From Ctena decussata (taxonomy: Eukaryota > Mollusca > Bivalvia > Lucinida > Lucinidae), in the NCBI GenBank assembly GCA_963989385.1, contig OZ022501.1, positions 94,472,979 through 94,536,978 on the forward strand: a stretch of DNA of 64,000 nucleotides, written 5' to 3'. Made by a program: the position numbers and the translations under genes. Below the pieces are notes generated by a model that did not search any database, was not told the origin of the DNA, and saw only the letters and a list, made by a program, of their open reading frames with translations. Below are positions 11,901 through 20,999 of this stretch, in pieces (position 1 is the first letter of the stretch; every line of letters starts with the position of its first letter).

Positions 11901-14900
11901 CCCACTAGTCTCTGAGATATTTATGTTTGAAAGTGTTGACGCACCCACCCACGCACCCACCCACCCACAGACGGACGACGGCTCGACTCCCATCCTATAA
12001 GCTCACCTCTGAGCCTTCGGCTCAGGTGAGCTAAAAAGTCTACTCTTTAACATAAGAATTAGCTCCTATGGGAGTTAATTATTTCCTTTGGAGTCGATCC
12101 AGATCTAGAATCAGAGCTCTAGATAAGGGGCCGTATTTGATGATAATTAAGGATAATTTTTCTTATTTCTCATCGAAATCATATGTTGTGACCCCTCATC
12201 TGAGCCGTCTCATCGAGACGGTTCAGATGAGTGGTCACAACATATGTTTTTATGCAGAATTAACAAAAATTATCCCTAATTATCACTAAATACTCCCTCT
12301 TATCTAGAGCTCTGTAGAATGATGGAAAAAATGAAAACTGACAGAGTTGCTTCCCCTTAATGTGTACCCATTCATCTTAGGAATTAAACACAGCCTCATC
12401 ACAACACTGTCATCAAAACAAAAATAGAATATTTTGCTATTTCAGTGTCAGTTTAAGAAAATTTACTGGCCACTAGAAGGGACGGTAGTGTAGTGGATAA
12501 CATGCTGTACTACCAATCCAGGGGTCGAAAGATTGATCCCTCTCTTCTCCGGTCTTTCAGATAAGACTTTAAACCAAAGTCTCGTCACTGTATGATCTAG
12601 TTGTTAGTGGGATGTTAAACCTGTGTTCACTCACTTTACTGGCCACTTTGTTTACTGTTGTGATCATAGTTAAATGTCATTCGAACATGCTGACGACGAC
12701 CAGTCGATTCCCTAGTGTACCCAAGACATCAAATGACTATCAAATGACTGTCAGCATGAGAAACTCTGACAGTTTCATGTCTGCTGCTCTTTCCAATGGG
12801 CGTCAACTCTAAAAGAAAGAATTCTGATATTGTGGGTTTAAGTAACTAGTATAAAGACAGCAAAAAATTATCCGGCTTTTTAGCAGTCTTTGACACATTT
12901 ACGTCACCATTTCTGTAATTGTCTCTATAAGAGTGAGCATTTACCTTGAAGTGAAACAGAACTATAAAAACAAATGTCAGGCTATTGATTTGCCGGCAAG
13001 CATTCCCAGAAAATGTGTCAGTGAACTTGGTAAATTGATAATAAAACCTAAGGTGAAAAATGTCACAGGAAAGAAGCAGTGAAAGCTTTATAAACAACCT
13101 TCAGCAATTTCAAATTGTTTTTGAAGCTGATGTGTTCTCAGCTACACTGCTTCTACTTACTTAAAGAGTACCAATTAACTTAACTTGGCTTTGAATTGAC
13201 TGTGGTGCCAGATCCCTGCAATGGTCAAATCATGATTAAACTATGGTCTATGCATGATTAGACATAGTCATATGAATAGGAGCAGCCACTTAGGTGATGG
13301 ATGGATGATTTGTGATTTTACATCCTTTTCAACAGTATTTCAGTCATTTCAGGACGATGGGAGGGTGATAATGAAAGATTGTGCGCTATGGAAACCCTTT
13401 TATGGTAGGAAAGATTCTCGCCTCTAGCAGGGCTCAAACCCGGGTCCGCTAGATCAGTAGGCCAGGGCTTAAACGACTAAACTACCATGGCTCCAGTAGC
13501 TACTTAGAACCTTTTGAGTGGGGGCTCTTTTTTAAGCCAATACTTCAACTCTAAAAGTTGTCTCCCTGAAAAAATGGTAGGAAAAAACATGAAAGTTATA
13601 ATACCATTTGCCTTACTTAAAATATCAGAAATGAAAATAGAGGAAACAGCTTAGATCCTGATGAGGTGGCTCATTATGAGACACCTCATCTAGATCTACA
13701 CTGTTTACCCTCTGTACTTTCACAGTATCCGAACGCACTGTACCATCTCCTCCGGTTTTCATAGCGTTGAATCGAGAGTACAAAATTCGCTTATAACCAG
13801 TAGCCGGAAATCATTATGTTTTGAGTTTTTATCTGGAATCTGCTGTGTCATTTATAGTTATTCAGCTTCGAAAATGTAAAGAGGTAAGTTTAATATAATT
13901 TTCTCTTCGGTCTTTTACTTTATTGCCCTGTACAATGAAAAACTCCTTGCCGTCGCAGATTTTTTTGTCAGAACAGCTTAATTTAACACGAGATTGTGTC
14001 GTGCAAAACCTAGCTATCATTCTTTTATCAAATCTAACAAACTGTAGATTGATAACGCCTTCCGTTTATTCTAAAGATTTTTTATAAAACATGTAAGAAA
14101 ATGCTCAAAATGGTTTAAGAATCATGCCAAGGGCGATTTGAATACTGTACTAATTACTACCCACCCATACACGACATTGTACAGGGTAATAAAGTAAAAG
14201 ACCGAAGAGCAAGTTATATTAAACTTACCTTTTTACATTTTCCAAGCTGAATAGCTATAAATGACGCAGCATATTCCGGATAAAATCTCAAAACATAATG
14301 ATTTCCGACTACTGGTTATGAGCGAACGTTTGTTCTCTCGATTCAACGCTATGAAAACCGGAAGAGATTGTACATGTAGTTCGGATACTGTGACTTTGAA
14401 TCCGCAATAATGTGGCTAAGAAAAAAAAACTTTTTTTTTCAAATTTTGCAGGCTTAGATCCTTTGAAATTTTTTTTTTTTTAATTTTGCAGACATTTTGT
14501 CATTTGCTTTAGCATTTCAAGGGTTAAATAATCTTTCTTCTGTTTCAGGAACTGCACCACTATGGATCTTTGTTCTCGGACAGTATTTCCAGAAGACAGA
14601 AGGCTCAAAAATTATTCCAATATACAACTTTGAAATCTGGCTCGCATCAACCTTTTTCGCATATACTACAGGACTAGTTATCAACAGATTCAAACCTGGA
14701 GTGGCAGATGCACTTCTCACATGGCTAATAAAACCAGTGTTACTCCTTGCCACGATTCTATACATAACACTTGGAGTTTATATAAATATGTATGTGTTTG
14801 AAGTTATAGAAACCATGACAGTGTTGGCGGCAGTGTTGTTGCCGCTTTGTGGTGTTTTAGTAGGTACCGTTCTATCAATAATATTCAGACAGAAATCTAA

Positions 14901-15252
14901 TTTCTGCAAAACTATCTCTTTGGAAACTTCCAGCCTCAACTGTTTAATTGTGTTAGCCGCATTACGATTTTCCCTCAGTCAGCCGGCTGCTAACTTAGCC
15001 TCCGTTATACCTATATGGGTCATGTTCACGATTCCGGGAATGTATGTGATTTTAGCAATTTTACGAATGATAAAACGGTCAGTGGATGAGTTTCTTGAGA
15101 GCCGAAAAGAGAAACAATACCGACATTACAGTATCGCATCTGGAATTGTTAACCAAGCCAATATGGCTGCCTTATCCGCACCACTCTTTGTTACTGACAC
15201 TTGTACAGAGGATGACCAAGCTTCAGCTAGTGAAAAGATTACTGTTTTATAG
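459..15252 (+). CDS. SLC10-family (bile acid/sodium symporter-like) transporter, 3' part; exons 459-630 and 14549-15252
   Basis: Partial multi-exon gene. The joined exons encode about 292 residues of a polytopic membrane protein that aligns with the C-terminal two thirds of SLC10 transporters such as NTCP/ASBT. Seen directly: a hydrophobic segment ending in VACVPGGGLGH, matching the SLC10 G-C-S-P-G-G-N-L-S-N signature at the unwound TM4; the following S-L-T-M-N-L-I-S-T segment; further hydrophobic helices; and a TM9-like SLETSSLN matching the family's S-M-E-T-G-x-Q-N. The last ~55 residues form a polar cytoplasmic-type tail. SLC10 proteins move organic anions or steroid conjugates across membranes, usually with sodium. 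The substrate here is unknown, and three sodium-ligand positions are changed (S to G, N to H, Q to L), so it may be a divergent or sodium-independent member. Phase-1 junction G|GA agrees across the 13.9-kb intron, and the junction is contiguous with the family alignment, so no exon is missing between them. The 5' exons lie outside the window. Confidence 0.85.
690..1270. repeat. Degenerate tandem array, unit ~30-35 bp
   Basis: At least 15 diverged units with the consensus ATTCAGACACCTCAAC plus CACACTAAAT. Spacing is irregular and drift is heavy, so the array is old. Confidence 0.7.
2148..2215 (-). mobile_element. tRNA-like SINE fragment (antisense)
   Basis: Contains AGACCCAGATACCTACATG and CTGAACTACCACGGCTCC, resembling antisense B-box and A-box parts of the tRNA-derived SINE seen at 13300-13495. 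Short and diverged. Confidence 0.35.
2948..3012. mobile_element. Small palindromic repeat (family K)
   Basis: A hairpin with arms AAAACAATCC and AATCTAGATCCATCTTGC facing their complements. A decayed half copy lies near 21915-21962. Confidence 0.7.
3338..3605. mobile_element. MITE with GGGCCCAGTTGTTCAAA ends (family J, copy 1)
   Basis: Starts GGGCCCAGTTGTTCAAAACT and ends in the imperfect complement TTTTGAACCACTGGGCTT. It includes an internal perfect hairpin, TGTGAGAAGCTTTTGCA and its complement (3437-3477). Related ends occur at 54407-54579 and, partly, at 50785-50950. Confidence 0.75.
3921..4027. repeat. 53-bp tandem duplication
   Basis: The block beginning TCCCACCTTTGCCTATATAA occurs at 3921 and again at 3974, nearly identical. 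Confidence 0.85.
4030..4537. mobile_element. Element E1: diverged single copy of the module amplified downstream
   Basis: About 90% like 4620-5162 by eye, including TGACGTCACTCAATTTTAAT and AGGACCCGATAAACACACTG. It ends in a terminal inverted repeat (4466-4537) directly abutting the opposed repeat of the next element. It lacks a left terminal repeat. Confidence 0.75.
4466..4615. repeat. 150-bp palindrome at the left boundary of the triplication
   Basis: The arm AATCCATCATGAG..GTAGGATAGG..TTTCAACCAGAGACTCGG faces its complement CCTCGTCCCTGGTTGAAA..CCTATCCTAC..CTCATGATGGATT. It is formed by the right terminal repeat of E1 meeting the left terminal repeat of the next element. Confidence 0.85.
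4538..6310. repeat. 1.78-kb tandem unit, copy 1 (1773 bp)
   Basis: Composition: a ~625-bp element with ~75-bp terminal inverted repeats (4538-4612 and 5084-5162), a unique stretch, a poly-C tract (5343-5363, 21 C), a perfect 30-bp palindrome (5690-5719), and the left end of a pearl/Helentron-like element cut off at CCAATCAG. Short open frames in it (5750-5974 and 5848-6123 complement) have no recognisable product. Confidence 0.95.
5690..5719. repeat. Perfect 30-bp palindrome (also 7473-7502 and 9258-9287)
   Basis: AACCAGCCTGCATA is followed by TG and the exact complement TATGCAGGCTGGTT. It is present identically in all three tandem units. Confidence 0.9.
6311..8093. repeat. 1.78-kb tandem unit, copy 2 (1783 bp)
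   Basis: Same content as copy 1. The length difference of 10 bp equals the longer poly-C tract (7116-7146, 31 C). I found only isolated substitutions against copy 1 (for example CTGGCAAC to CTGCCAAC near 6408, and ACTATACAAT to ACTATGCAAT before the poly-C). Confidence 0.95.
8094..9878. repeat. 1.78-kb tandem unit, copy 3 (1785 bp)
   Basis: Same content, with the poly-C at 8899-8931 (33 C). It differs from copy 2 near 8773 (TTCTTCTTA to TTCTTCCCA). Unlike copies 1 and 2, the element fragment at its right edge continues uninterrupted into the array that follows. Confidence 0.95.
10424..11400 (+). repeat. Seven ~144-bp tandem units containing GTGACCTTGACC
   Basis: Units begin near 10424, 10570, 10712, 10858, 10998, 11143 and 11288, each with AGATATTGTCATGCCCTAC and GCCACAGTGACCTTGACCTT. 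One unit (10858) has lost a few bases. The 79-residue open frame here (10505-10744 complement) is a product of the repeat, not a gene. Confidence 0.9.
12000..12036 (+). repeat. Terminal hairpin of the array element
   Basis: AGCTCACCTCTGAGCC, a TTCG loop, then GGCTCAGGTGAGCT, followed by AAAAAG. The same end is seen at 34580-34618 and 35220-35257. Confidence 0.8.
12112..12314. mobile_element. Palindromic MITE, family A (copy 2)
   Basis: Ends CAGAGCTCTAGATA / TCTAGAGCTCTG. The central part is almost perfectly palindromic around CGTCTCATCGAGACG. It lies just beyond the array element. Confidence 0.88.
12479..12635 (+). mobile_element. tRNA-derived SINE-like repeat
   Basis: An A-box-like TAGTGTAGTGGATAAC is followed ~35 bp later by a B-box-like GTCGAAAGATTGATCCC, then a non-tRNA body ending GATGTTAAACCTGTGTTCAC. 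No cloverleaf closes, so this is SINE rather than tRNA. Confidence 0.55.
13296..13495 (-). mobile_element. tRNA-derived SINE (family S), minus strand
   Basis: Read on the minus strand: GGAGCCATGGTAGTTTAGTC (A-box region), GGACCCGGGTTTGAGCCC (B-box region), a body with CTGAAATACTGTTG, and a CATC-rich tail (GATGGATGGATG on the + strand). Copies of the body occur at 32216-32395 and 54736-54905 (minus) and 32500-32757 (plus). Confidence 0.65.
13643..13710. mobile_element. ~70-bp hairpin repeat, family B
   Basis: AAACAG..TTAGATC..TGATGAGGTG facing CACCTCATC..GATCTA..CTGTTT. This is one of at least nine copies in the window. Confidence 0.7.
13720..14393. mobile_element. Long inverted duplication (~215-bp arms) just before the last SLC10 exon
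   Basis: The left arm (13720-~13935) and right arm (~14170-14393) are ~85-90% complementary by eye: TCACAGTATCCGAAC, CCGGTTTTCATAGCGTTGAA, AATCATTATGTTTTGAG, GTAAGTTTAATATAA, GGTCTTTTACTTTATT. Both arms carry a donor-like AGGTAAGTTTAA, read outward to inward. No target-site duplication is evident. It could be a foldback/MITE or an inverted copy of a transcribed 5' region. Confidence 0.75.
14549..15252 (+). CDS. SLC10-like gene, terminal coding exon with stop codon
   Basis: The acceptor is TTCTTCTGTTTCAG ending at 14548; the stop TAG is at 15250-15252. It encodes about 234 residues: GTAPLWIFVLGQYF (end of TM4 and TM5 start), several hydrophobic helices, SLETSSLN (conserved E of the sodium sites kept, the usual Q replaced by L), a last helix, then a basic/polar tail. 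This is the longest open stretch in the window. Open frame continues upstream to 14497, but the strong acceptor and the homology boundary at 14549 set the exon start. Confidence 0.88.
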
Positions 15253-15894
15253 CAGTATAACGTGAATTCCAACCTTTTATTAGAGCTTAATGAGAGTCAT
15301 TTACGGATAATTCTGAGATGATTTACATTACTTCTCCATGAAAACATGGTGTGGTCTCTCATTAGAACTGCCTCAGCATTTTTAATATGTATCACATGAC
15401 AGATGACACATTTTGGTGCCTGTGACCAGGATAGTCCAGCTATATGATTTGTTGCATATCCGTTATCTTTTTAGATATGATACTTACAAGATTCAAAAGT
15501 ACTTGTTTCCAAGTAGCCAGACTATCAGGCTCCTACTGAGACGTGAAATGTGTCATTCCTCACCTTCACTGGCAAAGGTGGTCAGGTATTATATAATGCA
15601 TGCCATATCTTTGGTTCTACACGCATTTAGAATTTTAGTTTCATAAACTATGCCAGAAATCATGGTTGACATACTGGGTACATGAACTAGTATCTTTAAC
15701 GTAATTTTCTTGACACTGAGATTCAAAAGGCCCTTGTAATATCATATATATGATACACAATCTTTCCAGTGACCTTGATAATGATGAGATACCACTCACC
15801 AAAAGTGCTATCAAAATCAAAGATTTTCTAGAAATCCTTTCTGTTTTGGGCACAGGAGGGCTAATGTGGGACCACAGCAAATGTTTTATATGAG

Positions 15895-15900
15895 AATAAA
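15895..15900 (+). terminator. Candidate polyadenylation signal of the SLC10-like gene
   Basis: An AATAAA hexamer overlapped by further AATAAA-like sequence (AATAAATAAAATAA), about 640 bp after the stop codon. This is a reasonable 3' UTR length. The cleavage site cannot be seen without transcripts. Confidence 0.4.
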
Positions 15901-17340
15901 TAAAATAATCCCAGAATTATAGTGAAATACTCTCAGTATTTAGTGCTCGTTTGATATTCAGAGCCATCTTAAAGTTCAAATTATTGTACAAATCGATCAA
16001 AATCAGGAAGAATGCAAACAATCAAATCACATTTTCTAGTTCAAAATATAAAATTTCTTCTACAATTCCATTTGAAATTCCCAAAAGGATTATAGAAGCA
16101 ACCTTTACCAGTATATGAAAAAATATCTGTTCAAGAATGGCTAAGAAAAGTATAGTTCTTATACCAGGATGATTATCTGGATCTTACGCTACATGGAAAA
16201 AGTGATATAGTGACTCGCTGGATGCCAATCTGTTCTGTTTCTTGGGAATAATTTTGTGAGATTTTAATTTCATCAAACTCTAGAAGACATCAAAAACAAG
16301 TTGAAAGTGAAGTGCGGCAAGACTACATACCTCTTCACAGGGAACCAACCTCAGTCTAAATGCAGAGCCGACCTTGTACAAAACACCGTCACTTCTTTGG
16401 TTCTGTACTCTGCCACAGTAACTCCATCAAACACTGGCTTAAACAGATCAGTGTATCTAAAACACTGCTGCCACCAAGTTTTGTGTGTTTTGATATATTT
16501 TGCCCAATCACAACATTCCTGAGCACATATGATATTTGACAACCTCAGATATATATTCATCTTCATAGGTTTTATAGTCACTTCTTCACCAACCTTTGCT
16601 TCCACATATAAATGAATGTTCATGTAATGCACCAGTCATTTGCAACCCTGGCTTCCCAGGGCCAGGGAATAGTGGGGTCTCTGACTTTCTCTGTGCAAGT
16701 TCCTGGTAGTTGCCCTGCATTTTGGGATTAAACTTCTGTGCAAATCCCTGTTAAAAGCCCTCACCCATTAGAACTATGTTTAATAGTCAGGAGCACTTTC
16801 ATTTTCATGCCTGATTTGACAGGAAATCCAAAGCCTTGTTTATGCATGACACTGCCGGAACAACGCTAAGGTAAAAGCATAGTACATGTACATGTATTTA
16901 AATCCCACTATCCTGCACCAGCAGTTTCTTGGACAGACACTCAGCGCCAAGTGCGTGCAATTATGGTTACGTACCGCTGAGCCACGTGGGGAAAGTCATT
17001 GGGAGAATTGAACTGAACTGAACTGAACCAGCAGTTTCTCATCCTGGTGCAAATGCCTGGTGCATCTGTCTGCTGTTTGGAAGCTTGTTTGTTTGAAATG
17101 TTAGTGTGAAGCTCAGTGTTATGAGAAAGGTAATTATTTCTGGACCTTACTGTTTCAACCATTAAATATACAGAAAATTGTAGAATGCCTTGTTTTTGTA
17201 AAGTTAAACTTAATATTTGAGTAGAGTTGCTGTTTCTAACAACTTTCAATAGACTATTGAAAACAATGATGGGTTTGAAGTTTTGACGTGTTTGATGTGT
17301 GCTGTCTTTGGTCAATGTCAACAACAGATACAAAGCTCAG
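15901..17340. other. Intergenic stretch without recognised genes
   Basis: AT-rich, with open frames below 131 residues and no family signature. An antisense tRNA-like fragment may lie near 16935-16990 (GTACCGCTGAGCCACGTGG). I see nothing else. Confidence 0.5.
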
Positions 17341-17350
17341 GCATTTAACA

Positions 17351-17580
17351 GACCAGGAGCCATATTTATAAAATGGCTTAAATGGTTGCTATGCTGTTGC
17401 TAAGACTACATTTGTATGAAGGAGACTCCCTACAACTATGAAATTTGCTCTGGAGGAACAGTCTTTTTAGACTGTTCCTCCAGAGCAAATTTCGTAGTTG
17501 TAGGGAATCTCCTTCATAGAAATTCAGCCCTAGCAACAGCACAGCAACCACTTAAGTCATTTTATAAATGCGGCCCCAGG
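17351..17580. mobile_element. Palindromic MITE, family H (copy 1)
   Basis: A ~225-bp palindrome: CATATTTATAAAATGGCTTA..GGTTGCTATGCTGTTGCTA..GAAGGAGACTCCCTACAACT..AAATTTGCTCTGGAGGAACA, then the complement back to TTTATAAATGCGGCCCC. The second copy is at 60376-60602 in TMEM214 intron 8. Confidence 0.88.
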
Positions 17581-18075
17581 GCTGTAACAAACATTAAACA
17601 CCAAAGAACAGATTTGGTGCAAATATCACAATAATTTATAAGTTCCAAAACTTTCTGGAAATGTCAAATTTCTGCAAAATGTCAAAACTAAATGTCTGTT
17701 AGAAGTCAAAACTAATAGGAAAAGTGTCAGACCTACGTGTATGATTATCATAGATATTGGGTCACTTTGGCAACAACATTAATGTTCACTTCATTGTAAT
17801 TATCCTAAAATCTGAACATTTTTTTACACCATGGATATGTATCAAAACAACAGATGTAGGTGATGTACTGGTACCAAGTGATACACAATTTAGTGTACAA
17901 CTTGGTACCAGTAATCCAAATGCCAGCAAGAGCTATAAATACAATTACAGTGTTATACATTTTGTTTCCACTTTCAACACTTTAAAACATAATCCAAATT
18001 CTTGGGAATGAAAACAGTTTCCTTTATGGGGATAAGAACAAGGCAATTCTTAAATAATATACTACATGTTTTATA

Positions 18076-18252
18076 CAGTAGAACTTCAATGGCTCGAACC
18101 CTGATGGCTCGTTCACCCTGCCTGGCTAGAACTCTTATTTTGGTCCCTAGAGGTCCCTTTATATGGAAACTAACCCTGGATGGCTAGAACTACCCTTGGC
18201 TGGAATTAATTTTCATGGTCCCAAGCCTGTTCGAGCCTATGAAGTTCTACTG
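18076..18252. mobile_element. Tc1/mariner-pogo-like MITE with TA duplication
   Basis: 177 bp; terminal repeats CAGTAGAACTTCAATGGCTC / TTCGAGCCTATGAAGTTCTA then CTG; flanked by TA on both sides (18074-18075 and 18253-18254). CAGTAGAAC-type ends are typical of pogo/Tigger-like elements. No transposase inside. Confidence 0.8.
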
Positions 18253-18598
18253 TATATAAATCTGTGGAAATATGTAAGCCCTGAAAATTTAGGCTTATCT
18301 ACAGCTCTGACTTTTTCTTAACCTTCTTCACTTATTGTTATATTTGTGGAACCCAAAAGGGACACGTATTTTATTTACTTCACCTTGAGGGACTGACATA
18401 TATGGTCTCTCAAGATATTATCTTGCCAGCACAAGATGTTTTAAAAATTGTTCTCAAAAGATAGGCTGAGACCTCAAGATAAGAGCTTGTGGTCTTCCCT
18501 GAAGATAATGCCATTCTCTTTATCTTCATACCATTTATTTGCTTTCATTTATGTTCAGCACATATGAAAGTATCTTGTAGCCATTAAAAACTTATTAA

Positions 18599-18641
18599 AA
18601 TGCTCCCATGGGAGCAGTCTTATCAGGGTCTACACTGTTTC
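18599..18641. mobile_element. Hairpin repeat family B, half copy
   Basis: CTCCCATGGGAGCAGTCTTA and GGGTCTACACTGTTT: the right half of a family B element with a small hairpin. Confidence 0.55.
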
Positions 18642-19409
18642 AACTCCATCTGCATCTTTTAGAAGCATTTTCTGTATTGCAAAACCAAACTGTTCCATTT
18701 TTAGAACACTTATGGTAATTATTTTAGGTGCCCCAATTTTTTAGAATTCTTGTGATCACAAAATCATATGTTTTTCATTCAGGATAAAATGTTTGAGGCC
18801 TCAGAATATATGTCCCTTTCTGGCTCCGGTAGTTATTTTTATTATTTTCTCACACATCAAATATCATTGTCACAATTATTCGCATAAACATTTTTTAGAA
18901 GTATAAAGTGTGATAACCTTAGTCTAATAAATTTGTTACCAATTAAAATGTTATTGTCTTTTGGAATCACCTTGAACAGAATTCTGACCATTTATCACAC
19001 AAAAGTGGATCAAAAGCTATTAGAAACAGCTTTTTCCAATTGCAAATTGTCACCAATTTACAGTCGAAAACGCTGTTTCTAACGGTTTTTTGTCTGCATT
19101 AAACTATTATTAAGAGCGTTTTCGATTGTCGCCTACCCGGTGTGTTTATTATATAAAGACAATGTTATTGCAAGGTAACTTGATCATGATCAAGTTGCAT
19201 CAGCAACAAAATCATAACTGACCTTTAGCAGATGTCCTCTGTAACTGGTTAGGAGCAAATCAGGGGCAGGTATACAATCAACCTGCCAAATGCATATAAG
19301 GTCAAAAAGGTCACATGCTCCAATAGTCTCTTCCCAATCACTATAAAATTAGGAAATGAAAAGAAAGGATTAATCAGAAATTAATGAGAGAGAAAGAAAT
19401 CATACAGTC

Positions 19410-19500
19410 TAATTAGGCAGTTCAGATGAGAGGTGGCAACTAACGCTTTTGATCAGAGGAAAAACTATCCCACAATTATCATAAATCTAGAGCTCTGGGA
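19410..19500. mobile_element. Decayed half of a family A palindromic MITE
   Basis: Contains GTTCAGATGAGAGGTGGCAA, CACAATTATCATAAATCTAG and AGCTCTGGG, matching the right half of the 12112 copy. Confidence 0.5.
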
Positions 19501-19548
19501 TATGGTGCCACATATTGCAAACTGATTTATTCACTGTCACACTATAAT

Positions 19549-19783
19549 GAGCCGGCGACACGAGAAAACCAACAAGAAGGTTGTACGCCCAACGCAGATT
19601 CAGATCAGTCTGGGATTCTGCCCAGTCTAATCAGACTCTTCGCCAAGCGCCTAAAGGGTAGCTTAGGGTCTAAGCTACATCCATGCAGGCAGCGAAGACT
19701 CTGATCAGATTGGGTGGATGCCCAGGCTGATCTGACTCTGCGCTGAGCGCACAACCACTTTGTTGGTTTTCTGGTGTTGTCAA
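19549..19783. mobile_element. ~230-bp palindromic MITE, family C (copy 1)
   Basis: CGAGAAAACCAACAA..GGTTGT..GCGCAGA/CAGATCAG.., a central AAAGGGTAGCTTAGGGTCTA, then the complement to CACAACCACTTTGTTGGTTT. Copies at 22395-22597, 56529-56751 and 63675-63910. Confidence 0.85.
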
Positions 19784-20215
19784 GTAATTCATGTCAAACG
19801 GGTGTTTAAATATTCATAACAATGATGAATTGAAGTTTATTGATCGTGATGAAAAAAATAATGAAACTATCGAGGGTCATCAATACTTCTGCTTTTAAAG
19901 TATATGCAAGGCACCATATCAGTTCTAATAACCCACATTGTAATCTGAAAGGAGAAGACCATCCATTTATTCTGTTGCTTTCATCTTATGTTTGAACATG
20001 TATGAAAATGGCTTCAGCTTGAGAGGAAATTCATTTACAATGTGTCACTTAGTGGAATTTATCCACTTCTCATCAACTGTACACGATTTTTCTCTTCTTA
20101 AGAATAAAACTTTTACTTTTTGTTGTTCATCGGGTGAAGAAGCTAGTGGAAGTAGGTGTTTCCACAGGCGCTTGTAGTTTGGACCTATGTCAAAAAATGA
20201 AATATCCATGATTAT

Positions 20216-20548
20216 CACAGGGTATGATCGATTCCGCCAATTTTCGCTTCCTGCAGAGACTGTCTGTCATATTTGGCTTCTGCCGAGACTGTCCGCGAAC
20301 TCTTGCTTCCTGCAGAGACTACTGTCCTCAAAAAATGGCTTCCTGCCGAGACTGTCCGCATGACTCTGCTTCCTGCCGAGAGGCTTGGCAGGAAGCAGAA
20401 TCACACGGACAGTCTCTGCAGGAAGCCATTTATCATGTACAGAAGTCTCGGCAGGAAGCAAGAGTTCGCAGACAGTCTCGGCAGAAGCCAAATATTATGT
20501 ACAGTCTCTGCAGGAAGCGAAAATTAGCGGAATCGATTATACCCTGTG
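20216..20548. mobile_element. 333-bp palindrome built of ~30-bp units, family D (copy 1)
   Basis: Ends CACAGGGTATGATCGATTCC / GGAATCGATTATACCCTGTG, with a probable 5-bp target duplication ATTAT on each side. The left arm is a run of units GCTTCCTGCMGAGACTGTCC; the right arm is the same units inverted. It is noncoding, although short frames are open on both strands because of the repeat structure. Confidence 0.85.
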
Positions 20549-20999
20549 ATTATGTCATTTAAAAAATATTGTACAGTATTGGTATTGTACCCTTCACATG
20601 ACAAGATTCAAGCTCCTGTGGTGCTTCATAAAGAATTTTAGCGATGACCACTACCTTCATCACTTGTTGAGTATCAAATTAAAAGATTTCAAATCATATG
20701 TTTACACTTTAAGCCATGTACATTTCATATCACAACTGCTAAATCACACAAGAGCTTCGCAAGTGGTGCGTAATACGCCCGTTTTAGTGTCATGAAGGAG
20801 CTCTAGAATGAACAAGATTGTTTGCAAAAGGATGGACAGGCAGAAAAAAGGGGCTACATCTCTGTAATTAATGACTGCAACATTATTTAAATATTTAAAA
20901 CATCAAATACAATCAGTATACCAAAATCAGCTTCCAAGGTGAAGCGGCTCAGAAGCTGAGAAATGCCAAAGTCAAAGAAGGGAAATAATTTATAAACTA

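Larger units (their letters stand above)
9735..12036 (+). mobile_element. Pearl/Helentron-like non-autonomous element with nested tandem arrays
   Basis: The left end near AAGTAGCCCAAAGGGCAACA is followed by a ~180-bp-unit array (words CTCAAGGGCAGCTAACTC and ATTACCTGCAAGTATGA). That array is interrupted by seven ~144-bp units at 10424-11400 and resumes at 11401-11790. The right end has an ACGGACGACGG tract and a hairpin, GAGCCTTCGGCTC, followed by AGGTGAGCTAAAAA. This layout matches the bivalve pearl class (Helentron-associated repeats). No transposase is present. Confidence 0.65.
631..14548 (+). other. 13.9-kb intron of the SLC10-like gene
   Basis: Bounded by GTAAGT at 631 and TTTCAG at 14548. 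Nearly all of it is repeat-derived: an AT-rich tandem array, several palindromic MITEs, the 1.78-kb triplication, a pearl/Helentron-like array element, SINE-like pieces and a long inverted duplication. I see no coding exon inside. The stretches 1280-2140, 2240-2930 and 12640-13290 hold nothing I recognise beyond weak, decayed repetition around 2270-2470. Confidence 0.8.

Noticed and set aside
16941..17333. 130-residue minus-strand frame
   Set aside because: Low-complexity composition, no family match, and it includes an antisense tRNA-like fragment.
20224..20562. 112-residue Cys/Arg-rich frame
   Set aside because: It arises from the CTTCCTGCMGAGACTG units of the family D palindrome, and the same is seen on the opposite strand and at 51160-51558.
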